Positions 62,203 through 64,000 of a DNA stretch of 64,000 nt are shown piece by piece (the stretch's first letter is position 1; every line of letters starts with the position of its first letter). The position numbers and the translations under genes were made by a program. The notes beneath the pieces were generated by a model, which did not search any database, had not been told where the DNA came from, and was given only the letters and a program-made list of their open reading frames with translations. Source of the stretch: Tritrichomonas musculus (lineage: Eukaryota; Parabasalia; Tritrichomonadida; Tritrichomonadidae); the NCBI GenBank assembly GCA_039105265.1, contig JAPFFF010000001.1, forward strand, positions 806,001 to 870,000, written 5' to 3'.

Positions 62203-63336
62203 TTAAATATTTTTTTTAATTGTTTTTTGGTTTAAATCAAAGTTTCCATTTTTTAACAGATAGTCAACAAAAACATAATAATCATATTTGCATAAATCGA
62301 AAAAAGAAGAATCATTGATCATTTCAATTTGAATAAAAGCAAAATTATAATTTTTCAAGCTATGATAAAAAACTTCACATTGTGAATAATTTGTCAATAA
62401 GTAATCCACAATTTCATTATGATGACACTTGATTGATTCTTTAATGCATTCAAAATATAATCCACAATAATGATTTGGTTCAATTTTATTTTCTTGAAGG
62501 ATATAAATTATTTCATTATTTTTACCATGAATTGCTAATGGCCACAAATCATTTGTCAATTTGATACCTTTAATTTGCAAATATTTGAAAATTTGAATTG
62601 ATCCAAAAAAGGTAGCATATTCAATCAAAGTAAATTTTCTTTTTTCCTCATTTGATTTGACTTGATTTTTAATAAAAAAATAATTTGTTTCATAAATTGA
62701 TTCTTTAATTGTTGAGTCAAGCGGATAATTTGTTTGATTAACGTAAGTAACGAATTCTTTAATCAAATCATTTTGAATGTATTTGCATATAATATTGTCA
62801 TTTTCTCCAATTTTTCTTTCTTTATAAAAATAGTCAGGCAAGTCTTTCTTTAAATCTTCCATTAATTTGTCATTTTTTGTAAGCCATTTTTCATTTATGA
62901 AAGGTTGAATTTCAGGGGTAAAATACTGTGGATATTTGGCCTTTATATAATAGTTATTTGTAGTTATTTTTTTAGCTATATGTTTATCCATGACAATAAT
63001 TTTTTCTTCAATTAGAAATAAAAGAATTCTTTTGTTGCTTCTAAAAATTGTGAAAATGTCAAAATTTGAAAAATATTTTTTCATGTGGTCTTTTAAAAGA
63101 GTCAAAATTTGCTCAATTTTATTGAAAAAATAGTTATTTCTGTTGTGATTATCACCGATTTTTAAAAGTAAATGTAGAAATGACCTGAGTCTATGCTGAT
63201 CATCACAAATTTTTTGATCATTAATAATGATAGTAAAATCTTTAAATTTTTTTATGTCATTGGTTTCATCTTCAAGAAAAAGGAGTAGACTTTCATGAAT
63301 CATTTTCATTGATTCCAGGTAACTCGAAGGATTCAT
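62203..63336 (-). CDS. DUF3447-type N-terminal part of a split ankyrin gene
   Basis: 377 residues from the ATG at 63336. It follows the same plan as the plus-strand gene at 18.6 kb: IFTIFRSNKRILLFLIEE, KERKIGENDNIICKYIQNDL, SIYETNYFFIKN, EYATFFGSIQIFKYLQ, LWPLAIHGKNNEIIYIL, CIKESIKCHHNEIVDYL, and FDLCKYDYYVFVDYLL. The helix-turn-helix pairs are divergent ankyrin repeats. The conserved part ends L-N-Q-K-T-I at 62218; the remaining few Lys/Asn codons to the stop lie in the first spacer. Exon-like part: 1119 nt, exactly 373 codons. The predicted full product with the downstream units would be about 740 residues. Probable cytosolic scaffold; specific role unknown. Confidence 0.78.
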   Translation of the reverse strand: MNPSSYLESMKMIHESLLLFLEDETNDIKKFKDFTIIINDQKICDDQHRLRSFLHLLLKIGDNHNRNNYFFNKIEQILTLLKDHMKKYFSNFDIFTIFRSNKRILLFLIEEKIIVMDKHIAKKITTNNYYIKAKYPQYFTPEIQPFINEKWLTKNDKLMEDLKKDLPDYFYKERKIGENDNIICKYIQNDLIKEFVTYVNQTNYPLDSTIKESIYETNYFFIKNQVKSNEEKRKFTLIEYATFFGSIQIFKYLQIKGIKLTNDLWPLAIHGKNNEIIYILQENKIEPNHYCGLYFECIKESIKCHHNEIVDYLLTNYSQCEVFYHSLKNYNFAFIQIEMINDSSFFDLCKYDYYVFVDYLLKNGNFDLNQKTIKKNI

Positions 63337-64000
63337 TATTTTTTTCTAATTTCAAAAATATGGCAAAATTTTTTACATAACATGTCCTGTATTTTGAAAA
63401 AATTTGATAGATTAGAGTATTCACCTTAAGTGATTTAACGGTCATTCATAACGTAACTATTTTTAATTGCATTTTCCTGATTAATCTGTTGAATTCATAC
63501 AGTAAAATCAATAAAATATTTTTATATTCAACCTATTAATTTAAATATTTTATCAATTATCGTAAAAAAATTGCTTCATTAATTATATCAATTCTTATTT
63601 CACTAAATTTTATCAATATTTTTACATAAAAATGACATATCTAACAATAAAAATTAATTTACTGCTATAGTGATGACCAAAAATCTGTCATTTTTAAAAA
63701 AATAGTAAGTTTTTAATCAACAAAAAAATAACTAGAGAAAATGATTAATATACTGATATATGATAGTAAAATTTCTTTTTTGATTTGATTATATTATATA
63801 TCAGTATATTAATAAACATATTAGCAGATATAATTTCAATTTTATGCGGCCAATTTCGAATAAAGAGCTTTTATAAAAGTAAAAAAAAAACATTTTATAG
63901 AAAGCATTTTATATTTTTGGATTTTCCTTTTCCTCTTTTTTTGCAATTCTGAATTTTTAAAAAACCTCTCAAATATGAATTATAAATTTTTCAAATTCAC
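63337..64000. other. Intergenic stretch to window end
   Basis: AT-rich. Contains TTAACGGTCATTCATAACG at 63435-63453, similar to the end motif of the 10.5-kb element (M3-like YAACGGY), and an 18-bp inverted repeat (63744-63761 and 63796-63813). No gene seen. Confidence 0.55.
63744..63813. repeat. Perfect 18-bp inverted repeat (hairpin)
   Basis: ATTAATATACTGATATAT at 63744-63761 is the exact inverse of 63796-63813, with a 34-nt loop. It could be a small terminal repeat, a transcript hairpin or chance in AT-rich DNA. Confidence 0.6.

Overview
The window is AT-rich nuclear DNA of a protist, and the protein families point to a parabasalid, most likely a Tritrichomonas-type trichomonad. The marks are DUF3447/ankyrin proteins, BspA-type leucine-rich repeats, BTB-like plus F5/8-type C proteins, TKL-like kinases, Sel1-repeat proteins, an Asn-rich HECT ligase, very short 5' leaders with trichomonad-type initiator motifs (TCA-pyrimidine-T/A 8-30 nt before ATG), and no canonical introns that I could find. 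The family assignments come from recognition of sequence features; no search was run.

Layout. 1-1342 is a mobile element with 89-bp terminal inverted repeats. 1.4-10.5 kb holds a small unknown gene, tRNA-Leu(UAA), exportin-1/CRM1, decayed coding sequence, tRNA-Ala(UGC), more decay, and a BTB/coiled-coil/F5-8C gene. 10.5-11.7 kb is a MITE-like element with complex inverted ends, followed by a tail-anchored U-box/UBA ubiquitin ligase. 13.8-21 kb holds two ankyrin loci: one ends in a protein kinase and carries 24-bp minisatellites; the other runs DUF3447, ankyrin, leucine-rich repeats. An orphan membrane tail follows. 22-28.7 kb has a C2-domain gene, a perfect-TIR MITE and a frameshifted, domain-permuted GH3 beta-glucosidase. 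30.8-31.6 kb is another MITE. 31.7-40.7 kb has an unknown gene, a 1750-residue pseudokinase/Sel1 protein and, divergently, an 817-residue membrane protein with a lipase-like fold lacking the catalytic Ser. 41-50.8 kb has a broken kinase and a 2761-residue HECT ligase. 51-55 kb has a one-repeat Myb, a HAD phosphatase, a MITE with target-site duplication, and the proteasome deubiquitinase Rpn11. 55-57.2 kb is debris of coiled-coil, F5/8C-like and Sel1 genes. 57.4-63.3 kb is a minus-strand DUF3447/ankyrin locus.

The most unusual observation is in the ankyrin loci. Each ankyrin repeat is an isolated open block, almost always exactly 99 nt (33 codons), separated from the next by a stop-filled AT-rich spacer of roughly 0.09-0.5 kb. 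The block always ends at the same repeat position (D-I-N-x-x-x-[I/V]) and the next starts two residues before the T-P-L motif, so removing the spacers would rebuild a gap-free 33-residue ankyrin array. The same phase occurs in three loci of two orientations, and at the junction after the DUF3447 domain. The spacers lack GT...AG or known trichomonad splice motifs. Either an undescribed kind of intervening sequence is removed, or these are decayed genes whose blocks have stayed open.

Several intact genes concern ubiquitin and transport: U-box and HECT ligases, Rpn11, CRM1. The surface- and signalling-type families (ankyrin, BspA-like, kinase, Sel1, F5/8C) are the ones mostly found broken, which fits the birth-and-death families of trichomonad genomes.
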